In this document: piece by piece, positions 49,315-62,352 of the stretch
Layout of the letters: every line of letters starts with the position of its first letter
Numbering within the stretch: position 1 is the first letter of the stretch
NCBI GenBank assembly: GCA_001414345.1
Contig: LLCB01000015.1
Coordinates: 186,001 to 250,000 of the forward strand
Source: Hymenoscyphus infarciens
Taxonomy: Eukaryota; Ascomycota; Leotiomycetes; Helotiales; Helotiaceae
DNA length: 64,000 bases
Reading direction: 5' to 3'
Notes under the pieces: generated by a model
Database searches by the model: none
What the model was told of the DNA's origin: nothing
What the model saw: the letters and a program-made list of their open reading frames with translations, nothing else
Made by a program: the position numbers and the translations under genes

Positions 49315-51601
49315 TCACTGTGACCATCGTGGATGGGAACTCGAGTTGAAGGGTTCAGGGTACGATGCACCATTGTGGTAATCACCAAACTGTGGTTGTT
49401 GGAAAGGAAAGCTGGCCGCCGCAAAACTCAGAGGAGGTGAGTTTGAAGTTCCCGGAGAAGAGGTTTGTGGTTCGGCAGTCGAAGGGTTCCCGGGATTCCA
49501 ACGAACATCGCTGACAATACCAAAGGAATCTCTGCGGGCACGTGGTCGCGTACTTTCGCCTGAACCCATCGCAATAGGTGGTGAAGGTTCTTCGGCAGGA
49601 GATGAAAAACTGCTGGAAGGCCGGTTTTGTGGTGGGGTGTGTGTAGTACTGATGGTGAGAACCTCGCTGGCACTAGCTTGTCGGGCCATGCCAGGCGCTG
49701 CGGCAGCTCTTGGAGGGTTGTTCGTAGCAGTATTGGTTGACACGGAGCTGAGAGCTTGGGTCTGAGTGCGTTGCGGGTTGCTTGGATGATTCATTGAAAG
49801 ACCCATAAATCTTGACGAACCAACAGACATTGGGCGTAAAGTAGTATGTGATCTAGTGTTTCCATTTCTACCTCGAGATTGCTGGCGTCGTCTGGTTTCG
49901 GAAAAATCGGCTTGGGCAGCTCTGTTTGGAGGACTTTCATATGCGTGGGTGGCTCGGTTCATCATCAGCTCGTATTCATCCTGTGAGCGAGAAACCGCAG
50001 AGTGCCTGGAAAATATTAGTTGCCATTTATTTCTGTTTTGTTTTATTTGTATCTCTTACCTTGTTGACATGTCCTCACCATATTGGTAACGAGGGAGATG
50101 ACCCCGCTGGGGACGGTGCGACAAAGCGGCAGCTTGTAGGAAAGCTTGTCGATGTGCTCTTGCATTTTGCAAAGCCATCGACTTGGTAAATGAAAGCTCG
50201 GCGGGGAGTTTGTCTCGGCAATATGGGCAACTATCTGAGTCCTCGAACCATTTCTTGATGCACAAATCACCAAATATGTGTTTACACTATGATATATTAG
50301 CATCCCCTTTTTCTCGTCGAAAGAAGAGTTCTTTGTAAAACCGCCTCTCCACCAGTAAAACAAGGACCAAAAATATGTTGGGGGGGGGGGGGATTTGCAT
50401 ACTTTTGGCAAGCGGAGGGGTTGTTCGGTGAGGCCTTCAGGATTGGCAACCCCAAATTCGTTGTAGCATATAATGCAAGCTATTCTTCGTTAGAACTGAA
50501 CCACGCTTTTCTTGGATGGCGCCCGAAAATACTCACTCTTGTCAGCAGGCTTGAGATCTTCCGTCTTGAGGATCTCAAGCGAGGCTATGGCTGCCTTGGA
50601 AGGCACTCTCTTTGCCACTGCGGCAGCACCACGCAAGGCTGCCATAGCACGATCGGTATCTACGCTGTTTGAAGCAAAATATATTTCGGCTTCATGACGA
50701 CGCGAGAGAGCCTCTGCCTCGAGGTCCGCGTCGTCTTCATCATCAGAAGCGTCCCACCCAGTCGGTCTTGGCGGTACAGGATCCCCCCATCTGTCAGTGT
50801 TCGGGCGAGCTCTGGTGGGTCGCATCATATATGCTTGCATACCAGTTAGCATTCATAATCATGTGCGAGGATGGGATGCTTACTGGGTCGTCCTGTTGTT
50901 AGTTCCGGTGTGGCCAGAATATGTGCAGCCCGGCCGGCGGTAGCATGGGCAATTGGGTGTGATGAAGGAGTCAACTCGGTTCTGGATGGCCTCGAACGAC
51001 TAACTTCTTGCTGTATAACATGTTGTGAGGAGCTCCCGGCACGCATGGTAAATGGCTGAGGCGGGTTGAATGAAGGGGCTAGCGCTGAGGGCGTTCGAGC
51101 AGAAGTTGCCCCATTACTTGACATGGTGTTATTGTTCGTGGTACTGTTGGTACTGTTGTTGTTTGTAGACGGGGGTGCATGGTAGGATCCATAGCCAAAG
51201 GTCATGGGTTCGAAGGGTCGTAACTCGTTTCGCAAGTCGTTCCAATGCGTGTTCATCATTCCGCCCATGGGACCATTCTGGTTTCTCTCGCTATTCGGGT
51301 CCCAATAATTGGATTGAGGATTTTGGTGCCCTTCATTATGGCTCTGCCAACTATGAACTGGTACATATTGTCCGGCATCCCACGGTGAGAAAGTATGTGG
51401 TTGCCCAAAGGCTGGCCGAGATTGGGTATGCGAGGGGGGGTTGTTGGGAGAAGACCATGAGGTCGAATCGTGGACTGGGTCGTAGTGCGGGTTTTCACGA
51501 GGAGGAGACACATTCAAATTGGGCTGGTATTGGCACTGAGGGGTGGGATTGGGCTGACGGTTGGGGTGGGTGTCTTCCATGGTATAGTCCATCTGATCCA
51601 T
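49315..51601 (-). CDS. RING-finger protein, Asn/Ser/Gln-rich, probable E3 ubiquitin ligase
   Basis: Five exons, 51601-50884, 50833-50537, 50479-50403, 50286-50060 and 50005-49315, encode 669 residues. The start is the ATG at 51601 (MDQMDYTMEDTH); the open frame's first codon at 51610 is TTG. The N-terminal half is Pro/Asn/Gln/Ser-rich and disordered (NNNSTNSTTNNNTMSS). An acidic patch (DASDDEDDADLEAEALSRR) precedes a helical segment. The zinc motif follows: CIICYNEFG in exon 3, then LPKCKHIFGDLCIKKWFEDS and SCPYCRDKLP in exon 4. The exon 3/4 junction falls inside the RING, and splicing is needed to assemble it. The position two residues after the His is Phe-Gly rather than a Cys, with Cys four residues later, as in CxHxFGxxC-type RINGs. 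The C-terminal 230 residues are Arg/Ser/Pro-rich. Substrate unknown. Confidence 0.85.
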
Positions 51602-52722
51602 CGTGAACAACCCCGCACTGGATCCGAGGATCGAAGCTGCGAAGTTGCGAATTGCTTCAACCGAGCGACCCCCTTTAAAATATGCTTCCTTCGAGTGTTT
51701 GGAGTCGGATGTGGTAGTGATGAAGGTCGTCTCGGAAAGGTGGCGGGCAGCAGCGGCACACGGGGGTTGTCGATGTGGTGCAGAGGTGACGAACCAACCG
51801 GTGTGGTAAATTGCAATGGTCGACCGCGAATGCTCACCGATGGAGTATCTCGAGATGCGAGAGGATTACGACGAGAGGAGGAGGACGACGAGGAGGAGGG
51901 AGAGGATGAGTTGTCGAGACGATGTTGGAGGAAGGAAGATGGAGTAGAATGGAAGTTGGTGCGAAGGAGGAAATAGGCTGGCTAGGCCGGCTGGCTGGCT
52001 GGTACGAGTAGTCGTGCGGTGCGGTGCGGTGCGGGTTGGCGTTGGCGTTGGGCTGAGGGAGGTAACGAGTGGGTGCAGGTGTTGATCGGTGGAGGGAAGT
52101 GTGACTCTGGGCCCCTCGGTGGTGAAATAGCGCAGGTAGGGTAGGTTTATTTGCGGGCAATCCAATCCAGAGTCTGAGTCTGAGTCTGGGACTGCTTGCT
52201 ACAGAATGGAAGGTTAGCTCCGCTTCAAGGTCGAAATGCTGAAACTCGTGAGAGGAGCTCCGACTTGCCTTCCAGGTTGTGAATATTAATAGTACGAGTA
52301 CCGGGATCCAAACTGGAGTGGCTGGATAATTGTTTTGGGTGAAGATGGAATTGATGGGGATGGACGGGAGGGCAGAGCTAAAAGCAGCCAGAATAGAAGA
52401 GGTCGTACCTGCCTGACTGAGCTTGCGTGAGAGTAAGAGTGACAGTGCGAGTGAGAGTGAGTCTGGAATGGGAGTTGCGGGATTCGGTCAGTAGGTACGA
52501 CGAATTATCCTACAATCGTGTGTATTGTATCATGTGCGATGGGAAGGGAATGGAATCAGCTACTAGTACGGGAGGAGGGGAGCTGGAGGACTGAGCCGTA
52601 AGCTGCAAGCTGCAGGCAGGGCGAGAGGCGTCACCAATATTATCCTACATATACTAGACTAGTACTATATTTCTCATCTAATATTCGCTGCTTACCAGGT
52701 CACCTGCTATAGCTATAGCCAG

Positions 52723-52745
52723 CCTAGCCCTAGCCCTAGCCCTAA
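52723..52745. repeat. Short telomere-like repeat (CCCTAG)3 CCCTAA
   Basis: Three CCCTAG units and one CCCTAA are seen directly; CCCTAA is the complement of the canonical fungal telomere repeat TTAGGG. It is too short and too far from any visible end to be a telomere. Confidence 0.7.
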
Positions 52746-52755
52746 CTACCACTGT

Positions 52756-52785
52756 ACTACACTACACTACACTACACTACACTAC
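52756..52785. repeat. (ACTAC)n pentanucleotide repeat
   Basis: Six perfect tandem copies of TACAC/ACTAC, seen directly. Confidence 0.9.
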
Positions 52786-55700
52786 ATGCACCGCAATGAA
52801 GAGCAGACAGCCGAAGCCTAAATCAAGCTGTAACCGATTGTACAATGGCCTAGTCTCGTATCCGGCCGAGGTGTAGCGTAGCGTAACGTAGCTCTAGATG
52901 TGTCTCCGACCATCCATCTCTATCCACTTCGTAATCGTCTTCTATACTAAGCAACTCTCGTCATTTCTTCTACGTGTAATCATCAATCAACAATCAACAA
53001 TCATCAATCTGGGGCAACTGTCGTCACCCACAGTGGAGCTCTTATCGCTCTATCGATAGCCGATAACCCCAACCCCCCCTGGTGCCCCCCCCCCCGGTGG
53101 AAATGGTTCTAACGCCTTTTGCCTTAGTTGGCCGACTCTGGAGCCGCTGTCCGTGATCCCTTTCACTTTTCTCTCCTTAAGCCAGATGTCCAAGTTTGAC
53201 CCAACACATCACCAAAAGGAGCAGCCAACGGTTTAGATGATGAAGCCGTGCCCAGAAATCTATATCTACCCCGGCGCCTGCAGTGGCCATTTCCAGCAGC
53301 GTAATTTGAAGGGAGGGAGAGTCGCCGACCATAGAAGTTTGCTTTGACACTTTCCTTCTTGACCTGCAGACGCAGCGAGCAGCGAGCAGCGAGGTTAGCA
53401 TGCTAGGCATCTCTTGATTGGCTTCTTCTCTTCTCTTTTTCTCCCTCTCCGTCACTCTACAAATAGGATCCTTTACCTCCTCCATTCGTTTGCCGCTATT
53501 TCTCCGCGTCTCGGACTCTCGGTGCGCAAACCAGCGCCTAAGCAGCACAGCACAGCACAGCACAACGCCATACATCTATTAAAAATCCGCCATAAGTTAA
53601 CTGGTGAGAGACGATTCGCCCAACAGTATTAATCCTCCTCATACCGCCCTCCAATTCTAGTCATTTTCCGGCGTCTTATGATTCCATAGGCAGAGTGTTT
53701 AAAGGCAAGCCCGTTAGCCAACGGCGGCGACACCACTCATTCCCCTCTTTTACCGACACGCATTCAACATTCATGGGTGGCCGGCGGTGAGAGGAAGCTT
53801 CGTCAACCGTCAACCATCAACTCGGTACTAGTACGAAGTGAATGGAATAAGTGAACTAACTGTTGTCTCCCTACATGACTCTGACACTCTCTCACCTCCA
53901 CTGCGGCACTCTCGTCATATCTTCTCACCTGACACCAGCTTCCATCCAGTCCAGAGATCGCTCCGCCGTCACCTGCCACCGCGAATCTCCTACAAAACGA
54001 ATTCGGTTGTTTCTTCCACGACCGTTCCACATTAATTTCCCCCTCGGTCTAGGCTTTTGTCTCTTATTCGGGGATGGGAAAGCCCTACTTGAAGAAATAC
54101 CAACCTTCGGATCTCGCAAGCCCAACCCCTCTTTGTCAACTTGGCTGCCCCTTCCATCACAACCGACAGGAATCTTGAGCGCCTAGCCACGCCCTACTTT
54201 CAACCACTCTCGACCACTCATCATCAAACCAACGCCTCCCACTGCTGCTCCCTCGCGTGTCACGTATGTTCGTGGTCCGTCACTCACATACATGTAAGGA
54301 TGCTCCAACCTCGTCTTTTTAATATCAATTGTTTGCTCTTTTTACCGAACTTCAATTCCATCTTCGGAATTCGCATGCTCCCATGATTCGAAGCAATGTA
54401 TTTAAACATCATGCGGTTTGTCCATGTCACGACTCACTCCAAATACCGACTATTCCATATCCCAACTTCACACGCACAAACCAGAATGCTGGCCAGGTTT
54501 CCATTTTCCTCCATGGAAAAATCAAAGGTAAATAAATGGGTGCACAAAAACTGTACCACTGACGCCGAAGCATCACATATTTGATTAACTGCATAGAAAG
54601 GGACGCGATTCCTCCAGGTAGGTTCGATAAAGCATGACAGCTTCGGCCGCCTTGCATCTCGAGATGACTCCGCTTGAATATAATCTGCAGCAGTCCATGT
54701 ATGATTCCCGTTTCGTTGGTCATCTGCAAGCTTATCCTTTCCATTTCTGCGTATTACTACATCAATTCCTCACTTCATTTCGTATGTTTTCAAGTCTACG
54801 TGCGTTGAACTTGGGTTATTTTTGCTTTCTACTCAACTCGTTGCAACTATTCCGCTTTTTATTTTCCGATTGTTTTCTGATTCAGTCTGTGGAGACCTTA
54901 CTCCCAGGCTCCCAGCTTCAATATGAAATCCAGCCATTTTCGAACAACATGTGCTGAAAGAATCTCGCGGAATTCTATCACCAAAATCAGACACTCTGGA
55001 GGATATCTTCGAGAATACACCGCTATCAGAAGGACTTGTCGCGAAAATAGTTCCTAGGAACGTTAAACGACCGAGTTCCCCAGGGATATTTCTAGGGGTC
55101 GCGAAGCCATCGACTGGTGGCCCCGATATTGCTTCCGAAACAGACCGAGAGTCTATTACCCACAATATGGCCTTTAAGATAGGCACGAAGAACCCGGCTT
55201 TGGCTTGAACTACTTTTCTCGAAACCAAGGCGAGCGGAAGGAAAAGGCCACACGACAAAATACGGATACCAGGATAAGTATTTTTTGATCAACTGTATTT
55301 TTTTCTCTCTTGCGAGTCCATTGTTTACTCTTTGTCCTTTTTTTATTATTCCATCTGTCTATTGAAAATGTACTCTTTCCGTTTTTTATGCCTTGTCTCG
55401 CACTGTGGTAGTAAATAGCAACCCACCAAATTCAAGAAAATTGCTTTCATGGGTTTGTTGTACTAGTCTTCCCATAAACATTCTATCTCTCCGAGAACTC
55501 TACAATAAAAACTCTCTATCCCAGTTTGGCTTTGCAGCACATGACAAACTTGCCGGTTCTTAATTCCTCTTGTTCATCACCGCTGCGTCGACAAACACCT
55601 TCTGGACTTGAGCTCTGTTGGTATGCTACCTATCTACCTAAACCCCTTCCAAATTCACGACCTTACAAAAGGTAGGACATGTATGTCTGTGGTGGGAAAA

Positions 55701-56194
55701 CGGCTCGAATTCGACGACCTTGTAGCCCTTGGGAGCTCTACTATAGTTGAAATTTTACTTGCTGTCGCGAAATTTATTCGTTCAGATGAAAATCTGGTAC
55801 ATTCACTGAATGGTAGGAGGGAAGGGAAATAAGCAGGAGAGATGGAATTTGAAAGTAGGCGAGTAATTACGCTGCCTTCCTTACGCCCTCCCTGGCTGAC
55901 AGTACTTGTACCTCTTTGAGCTGTGGATAGATCAAGTAGCCGGAGAATCTTTCAAGTGGATTTGTTATTTCTCTCTCTTTCCCTTTTCTTCGAGTTTTTC
56001 TTTTTTTTCCCCTTTTTTTTCTTTTTTGTTTGTTTTTTGGTGTTTTTTGGTGTTTTTTGGTGTTTAGTACATACCTCAGCTTCAACCCCACCAGAGTTGA
56101 AAACAATCCCTTTCCCTTGCTTCTAGATCCCAAGTTCTCTCGAGTTCCTTCCTACTTGGAGGGGGAGCACCTCGAAATAATTATTCCTTCAAGG

Positions 56195-56265
56195 GCTTGG
56201 CTTGGCTTGGCTTGGCTTGGCTTGGCTTGGCTTGGATTGGATTGGATTGGATTGGATTGGATTGG
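56195..56265. repeat. (GCTTG)n/(GATTG)n pentanucleotide repeat
   Basis: Eight GCTTG units are followed directly by seven GATTG units, a phase-preserving switch at one base. Confidence 0.92.
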
Positions 56266-56452
56266 ACGAAATGGTTATTCCTCGCTCACTATTGGTGAGA
56301 GAGAGGGATTTATTTAAGCGGGATTCTTGTTCGCACTGTGGGGGGGTTTTTTTTAACTAGGGAGTGAGTGATTGATTGATGATATTTATTAGCGGCTTTG
56401 GAAACATACCTGGTGAGTTGAGGGCTTGTGTGGTTCTTCTTTTGTTGAGCGT

Positions 56453-56530
56453 TGTTTCTTGTTTCTTGTTTCTTGTTTCTTGTTTCTTGTTTCTTGTTTT
56501 TTTGGTTTTGGTTTTGGTTTTGGTTTTGGT
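56453..56530. repeat. (TTTCTTG)n and (GGTTTT)n microsatellites
   Basis: About six TTTCTTG units are followed by a T-run and about five GGTTTT units. Simple-sequence DNA. Confidence 0.9.
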
Positions 56531-58675
56531 TTTTTTGGTTGGGTTTTGGAAATTGTAGGATATAGTGAGAAAATAGTGGGATTTTTGAATGAGGATGGAT
56601 TATAGGGAATTGATTTTACGGTGGTGGAGTTTTTGGACGGTAGTTGGTGTTGGTGTTGGTCTGAAGTAGTGTCAAGATTATTTCTTGGGAGACTGTTGTC
56701 TGTTTTTCAATTATTTTCAAGCTACGACTAGGACGTCTTTGACAATGTAATTTTCTTCTAGATCCCCACGTATTTTGAAAACACACCAATCCGTTGCTGC
56801 GCTGCCTGAAGTGGGTAACCTCTATCAATCATATCAAATAATCATTGTTTTGGGACTCTTATAACTAGGAAACAGCTAGGAAATGATCTCGTTCTTAGAT
56901 TCGTAATATCCCCATCCCACACTCACTGTTGTAAAAACCACTGACGGAGCCACTGTTTCCTGTCTTTTTGATACAGCGACCGCAGAGTTTGAGATGTAAG
57001 TCGAGAATTTGAGGGGTTGTTTTTAAAGGCAGGTTATTCCTGTTGTTCGCGGGATTTAAAAGGCCCCGTTATTGTTTTCAACTACCACTAATCATATTTA
57101 GAGCGACGCTAAGATCCTGTCAAGTTGACGGGCGTGTGTCTCTTGAAATTGGAGGTGCAATTTTTGGAAATAGTCGGAAGGTGTGAGGAATTTCTTTAGA
57201 GGGAGTTTGAATGGGTTGTGGATTGTAGGGAATCCGTTCAACAGCAGTCGATGGTAGTGTAAGTTGAGTGAACTTGCTAGTGCGGTAAATAGGGCTGTAC
57301 ACCAAGATAGACTTTCATTAAGTGTCTGCAATGTAACCTAGGGAATTGATCTCTCTCCAATATGTCTCCAAAGATACTTATGTCATTCAGACATCTCTTG
57401 ACAAGTGAATTTACCCTTGCTACAGCGGGGGTTCACAGATCTTCGTACGCGCACTTTTTTACACCTAAAAGCACCGAAAGCCATCTTGTTTAGAACTCAA
57501 CTGTAAAACAAAGCCTAATTATTTTCTAAAAGTTTTCAAAGACATCTCTAGAAAATCAAGCGCTCTTTACTTTGAACTCTTAGTTTTCCTTCTAGGCTAA
57601 GCTAATCTTGCATTTTTTTTTTTAAATTTAGATTATAGTAAGAGGAGTCTAGAAAGGTACTAAATTTCACCCGCTTCTGATATACCTGGCAATCTGGTGT
57701 TTTCTAGACTCGGCCTACTTTTATGCTCTTGTAACTTCAAGACCTAGTATATATTTAGTATCTTTGTTTTTAAGGACTACTATTTTAAATTCTGGAAACA
57801 CTCTTAGTTCTCATTCTTAGCTATAGTCTCACGTATCTAAAAAGATAAAAATCTAAGACGTCTTTCTTAAGATGACTTTTGATATGAAAAGGGGGTTGGA
57901 CGAAGATCTGCGAGCCCCCGCTGTACTCGAAGTTAGCTCTCGTAGTTTAATATTGAATATTACTCCAGGTTTTTACACTCTAAATATTGGAGTAGTGTTC
58001 CACTTGAAAGACCAGCCCTTGGTATTGATTTCGAATAGTTTTCAGAATCTTACAGCTATGAGTAGATCTCATCCTTGCTCTATAGCTAGGGGAAATAGAG
58101 GTCTTGAGGCTTGAGAGAAGTTTCAAAGCGTCATGATGCGTCAGATCTCTGGAATGTGAAAGTGCTCGCAGGTCGATTTTAGATTTTGGGGAGGGGGGGA
58201 TCAGATACGTGCCTTATCTCTGTACTATTCTTCGGTAGCCCAAAGTCATATTTCTTTTCTGCCTATCTCACAATGCGTCACATTCCCTGAATCCGAAACA
58301 TGAAACTCCAGCCTCCTTTCCCCTTATCGTGAGCAAAGCGGGGGATTCTACTCAACGCACAAACTAAAGGGAAGGAATAAATAGAAATACAAGACGGTCC
58401 AGAAACTAGTACTGAAAATTCTCGAGGAATATTTGCACTCCAACATAAACCAGCGGAATTCCGCCAGAGGGCTCTCTTGCTCAACTCTGCGCGGAAGCAG
58501 AATACGCTGTCTGGTCACTCCCAAGTGTCGGACTTGGAACCACGCAATCATGGAGAGAAACATAGATTCCCCTTTCAAATTTTTTATTTTTATGAACCTT
58601 ACCTAGCCCCCCTGAAAGGACCCCTCTCCTCCATGTTGAACGGTATAGTGAGTGGAACCCATATTGTATTGCTTG

Positions 58676-58702
58676 GGGAGTATCCCTTAGGGGGATACTC
58701 CC
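58676..58702. other. Perfect 11-bp inverted repeat with 4-bp loop region
   Basis: GGGAGTATCCC and GGGATACTCCC flank TTAGG, seen directly. It could form a stable hairpin in DNA or RNA. An 8-bp pair TGTTGAAC/GTTCAACA lies about 40 bp and 70 bp outside it on either side. No gene is attached to it. Confidence 0.6.
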
Positions 58703-59517
58703 TTCCTTATATAGATACAATTCAGGAGGCTGGAGAGACTACTTACTACAGGGTGTACATGCTGTGATGTTCAACACTCCAAAGGGACGGAGGGGATTCG
58801 ATGGCACCCAATAATTCGACAACAAGAAAGGTTGTCTGGATCTTACAATAGGGAAGAAGTACTCTATGCTCGCGTTCATAGGAGTCCCTCGTAGAGCTAC
58901 CTAATGATGACATGCCATTTTGGTAAAAGTATCAGTATTTGCTTTAGGCCTTCGAGGTCTCTGTAGCGTTCTCGACATAGTACGGGGTATACTGTTGAGT
59001 TTGATTTCGAGGAGGCTAGAATTTCCTTCGATATTTTCTGTTTCCGTGACTTTCTGTTGGCCATGGTTTGTTTTATGCTGGTGTGTTGCTATTCCCAGTT
59101 GGAGAGAAGACTCCACTGCGAAGCCGGACCAAGACGACACGTAGAAGAAGTTCCAATCACTAGCTGTGCATCGATCCTTAGTTGACGTGGGATAAGGATG
59201 GTTTTCAAATCGATTAATGCTCATAATGATATGTTCGCGCTATTTGTTGATAAGGAGGAGGAAGTTGCATGGGTGAATAAATTAGAACATAGTTCGACGA
59301 AAGAAGGCAGAGACACAGCCCTTTTTTTTGCATTGGCTGTCATATGCGGAAATTTATTGATTCAGCTCTCAGGCTGCTCCGTAGAATTGAGATCATTCTC
59401 GATTCCATCCCGAGTAAGGGAAAGCAAAACTCCATCCCACCGCCCTTCTAATACCTCATGGCTTTATTGTACTTCATTCAAAATAACGGAACCACTCGTA
59501 AAGTAGCCATCCTCACC

Positions 59518-62352
59518 TCACTTCCTCAACCGATACTTCCCCCCATTCAACTCCAACTCCCCCTCATTAACCTTCCCCCCCAAAAACTCCTGCAACTCCT
59601 CATTACTACAAGGAAACCCATCCGCAATCAGCATCTTCAACATCATAGCAATCTGCTGCAACGGCATCTGCGACGACGAATTCTTAAGCATCCCCTGGAT
59701 AAACTGCCAATACATCTGCATCTTCTCATTCGCCAAATTATGATTCGTCGTCTCGATGACCTCCTCGATATTTGTATGTGGTGCCGATGCTAGCGCATTA
59801 GATAAAGCACGATCTGTGGGGTTGAGAGTTTCAAGGACTGTGTAACTTGAGGGTGAAGTTTCTTGGAGTACCAGTTTTGAGACCCAGAAGCGGAGGGCGG
59901 AACGGACGAGGGGTTCTTCCATCTCGAGGGTTTCTATCAATTCTTGTACTGTGAGGACCACTGAATCCGAGGATTCGGACACCTCGCCAAAGGCGTGGAT
60001 GACAGTAGCTTGGAAGGTATGCACTTCCTCGACAATTGTTCGGTCTTCGAGTTCCAATTCAACTGTAGCTTGCCCAAGAGCATGTAACCAAGTGAGTTTT
60101 CTCGCCGATTTGAGGTGTTCAAACCCAGCGGCATATACATCTTGTAGCTCGGCAATCTCTGGTGGAACAAGGTAGGTATCGTCTTGGAGTTGAGGCCAAA
60201 ATAGACGGGATAGGATTTTGGCGTGCAAAGAGGGTTTGAGGAGTCCTTCTGGATTGACGTCTTCGTCAAGTATCTGAAGGTTTGCATGGGCAGCTTCGAT
60301 TTCCTCGGGGGATGGGTCAAGCTCCTCAGTTCGTCTGATTACGGAGTTGACGCGGGCCGAGTCTTGTATGTCTTTCAACATTACTTCACAGGCCTGCAAT
60401 GGAGCTTCGCCAAAGCGAGTTTTCAGAAGCTCCAGTACTTTGATCTAAAATCAGTCAATATTTGAGTTGGAGAGAGAGTAGGAGGCAAGGGGAAAGCGAC
60501 GAACCTCTTTCTCGAATGCTCCGTCATTCCTTAAGAGATGCTCCCCAATCACGTTTTGGAATTCCTTGATGAATACGTCTTGTGTTCCAAGTGCTCCGAT
60601 TAAAGTTCCGATAATATCTGCTTCTTTGGATCGTTTGTAACCAGGCCCTGCATCAACTGGGTCGGGAACCCATTCCAAATCATCCCAATCTAGTTCTTCA
60701 TCGTTTGTTTGAGTTTCAGGTTGACCCTCTTTGTTGAGAATTTGGGCAAGTTCCACAAGCTTTTCAGGTCCTGCTCCGAAATCTGAATCTGTTTCTGAGG
60801 CTGCAAGCATTCCCGTAATGATTATCCGAACGGTATCTTCTCGTGAACATAAATATAGCTGAAGGGGGTATGCAACGCGATCCAAGAGTACCTTGGAATG
60901 ATCAAGAGAATGGAAAGACCATATCATGGCTATATATGTTCGCAGAATCTGTAATGTAGAAGCCCCGGGATGTAGGAGTTTCTCACTCAAAGTTTTTGAA
61001 AATGCCTCTGTAAGGTGCAGCCGCCTTTGAGGGGTAGTTATTGCAGTTCTGAGGTCGTCCAACGCCCCATTGCTGTTGGGCCAATTTACGACGATGTCAA
61101 AGAGCTCACTAATGCGAAGTTCAGCAAGGTGACCGATCCCCATCTCCTTGTATTTTTCCTTGTTGGCCCAAGTAACACTCGTCTCAACGTCGATAATATT
61201 GACTACTTGGACCGCGAGTTTGGCATACCGATTCTCAATCCACTCGCATAGGTCTTGGGTGCATCGTGATGGTGATGAAAGGTGGGCAGCCCTAGGAAGA
61301 AAAGACTTTCCCTTTTTCAAATTGTTGCCCACACCAGTGCCGAAGGAGTCTTCGCCATCGTCGTAAGACCACTTTCCCTTGAATCCTTGACTGATATACT
61401 CAGTCATCGAACGGTTCATAATTTCTGCAAAAATAACCTGAAGTTCTTCTCCGGCTAAACCAACCTCTTTCAAAGAGCTAACCAGAGAGAGAATCTCCTG
61501 ACGTGCTGTCTCGGAAATGGGACTCTCTGGTTGTATCCCAACTTCCTCTTGTTTGCTTGGAGGTAAGCCAAGAATTATGGAAACACGCGTCTCTAGGGCC
61601 TTCTTCAAAACACCAGAAATGGGTTCCATGGCAGAATTGCCGACAACTGCATGGAGGTCTCTCCGAAATTGCGCTATCGCCGGCTGTGAGAAAGTGGGTG
61701 TCAACTCATCCATCTGTGCTTTGATGAGAGCCAGGCCGTGGAAGTACTGACGATGGGCTGTTTGCAGTACTTCAACACAACCAGCTATCAATTTTTCAGC
61801 AACATCGTAATGCTTCACCAACCTAACAATGGCTGGTAGAACTTGATTCAAGAAGTGAGACCGGACCTGGTGCGTGTGCCAGATAATGATATTTTCGGTA
61901 TGACTGGCGAATGCCAGCCTCGTAGTGGGATCAACTACATCTTCCAACGCCTCGTAGAAAGAAGCATCGAGCATGTCCTTGCTCGGTCGTAACAGATCTT
62001 GGATAGGCTGAATCTGGCGATATGGAAATGGGGCGAGCACCAAAGCATGCGTAACACGGTGCCATGATCGATCCCATCGCACCTGATCATGAACATGTTT
62101 TGACTCGCCCTCATCGCCGGCGCCTTTTACCTCGGAGCCTCGAACATGCGATAATTTAGGCTCGATGTGATCGGTGAATAAATTGGCACTCCGGCGAAGT
62201 GCGATTTGCTCGCTCTCAGGAAGCACCCCCCATTTCTGACCTGGCGCTGGGAATGCGTCTGCTGGCGTCGCGACGGGCGTTGGTTGCGAGATATCGACGG
62301 GACCAAACACGGAATCAAAAACGCGTGCCTGCCGACTCCGCATTCGAGACAT
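59518..62352 (-). CDS. APC2: Anaphase-promoting complex subunit 2 (cullin-like)
   Basis: Two exons, 62352-60505 and 60444-59518, encode 924 residues; the 60-bp intron is GTTCGT..TTTAG. APC2 is the cullin scaffold of the APC/C ubiquitin ligase in the nucleus; it binds the RING subunit APC11 and drives cyclin and securin degradation. The start MSRMRSRQARVFDSVFGPV matches the short fungal N-terminus ending in RVFDSVF. An in-frame segment upstream lacks an ATG. The first 450 residues are helical cullin repeats. The cullin homology region includes MIWSFHSLDHSKVLLDRVAY and LYLCSREDTVRIIITGM, then an acidic insert DEELDWDDLEWVPDP. After the splice (FEKE|IKVLELLKTRFGEAPLQACEVMLKDI) comes the cullin C-terminal domain. 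The terminal winged helix is ADGFPCSNEELQEFLGGKVN ending YRLRK. Length fits family members. A CACGTG lies upstream at 62512. Confidence 0.95.

Larger units (their letters stand above)
51602..59517. other. 7.9-kb gene-poor spacer, microsatellite-rich
   Basis: No supported gene. It begins with what is probably a long 5' region of the RING gene. It also holds (GTGCG)n near 52015-52030, a telomere-like repeat at 52723, (ACTAC)n at 52756, (CAGCA)n near 53545, homopolymer and pentamer repeats at 56000-56530, an AT-rich RIP-like patch at about 57410-58140, and a hairpin at 58676. Open frames up to 141 codons exist but carry no motif. Confidence 0.5.

Noticed and set aside
52723..52745. Chromosome end or telomere
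   Set aside because: Only four units, flanked on both sides by ordinary sequence.
54833..55258. 141-codon minus-strand frame and overlapping 85-codon plus-strand frame
   Set aside because: Each is protein-like in places but they overlap antiparallel and show no recognisable motif; not enough to call a gene.
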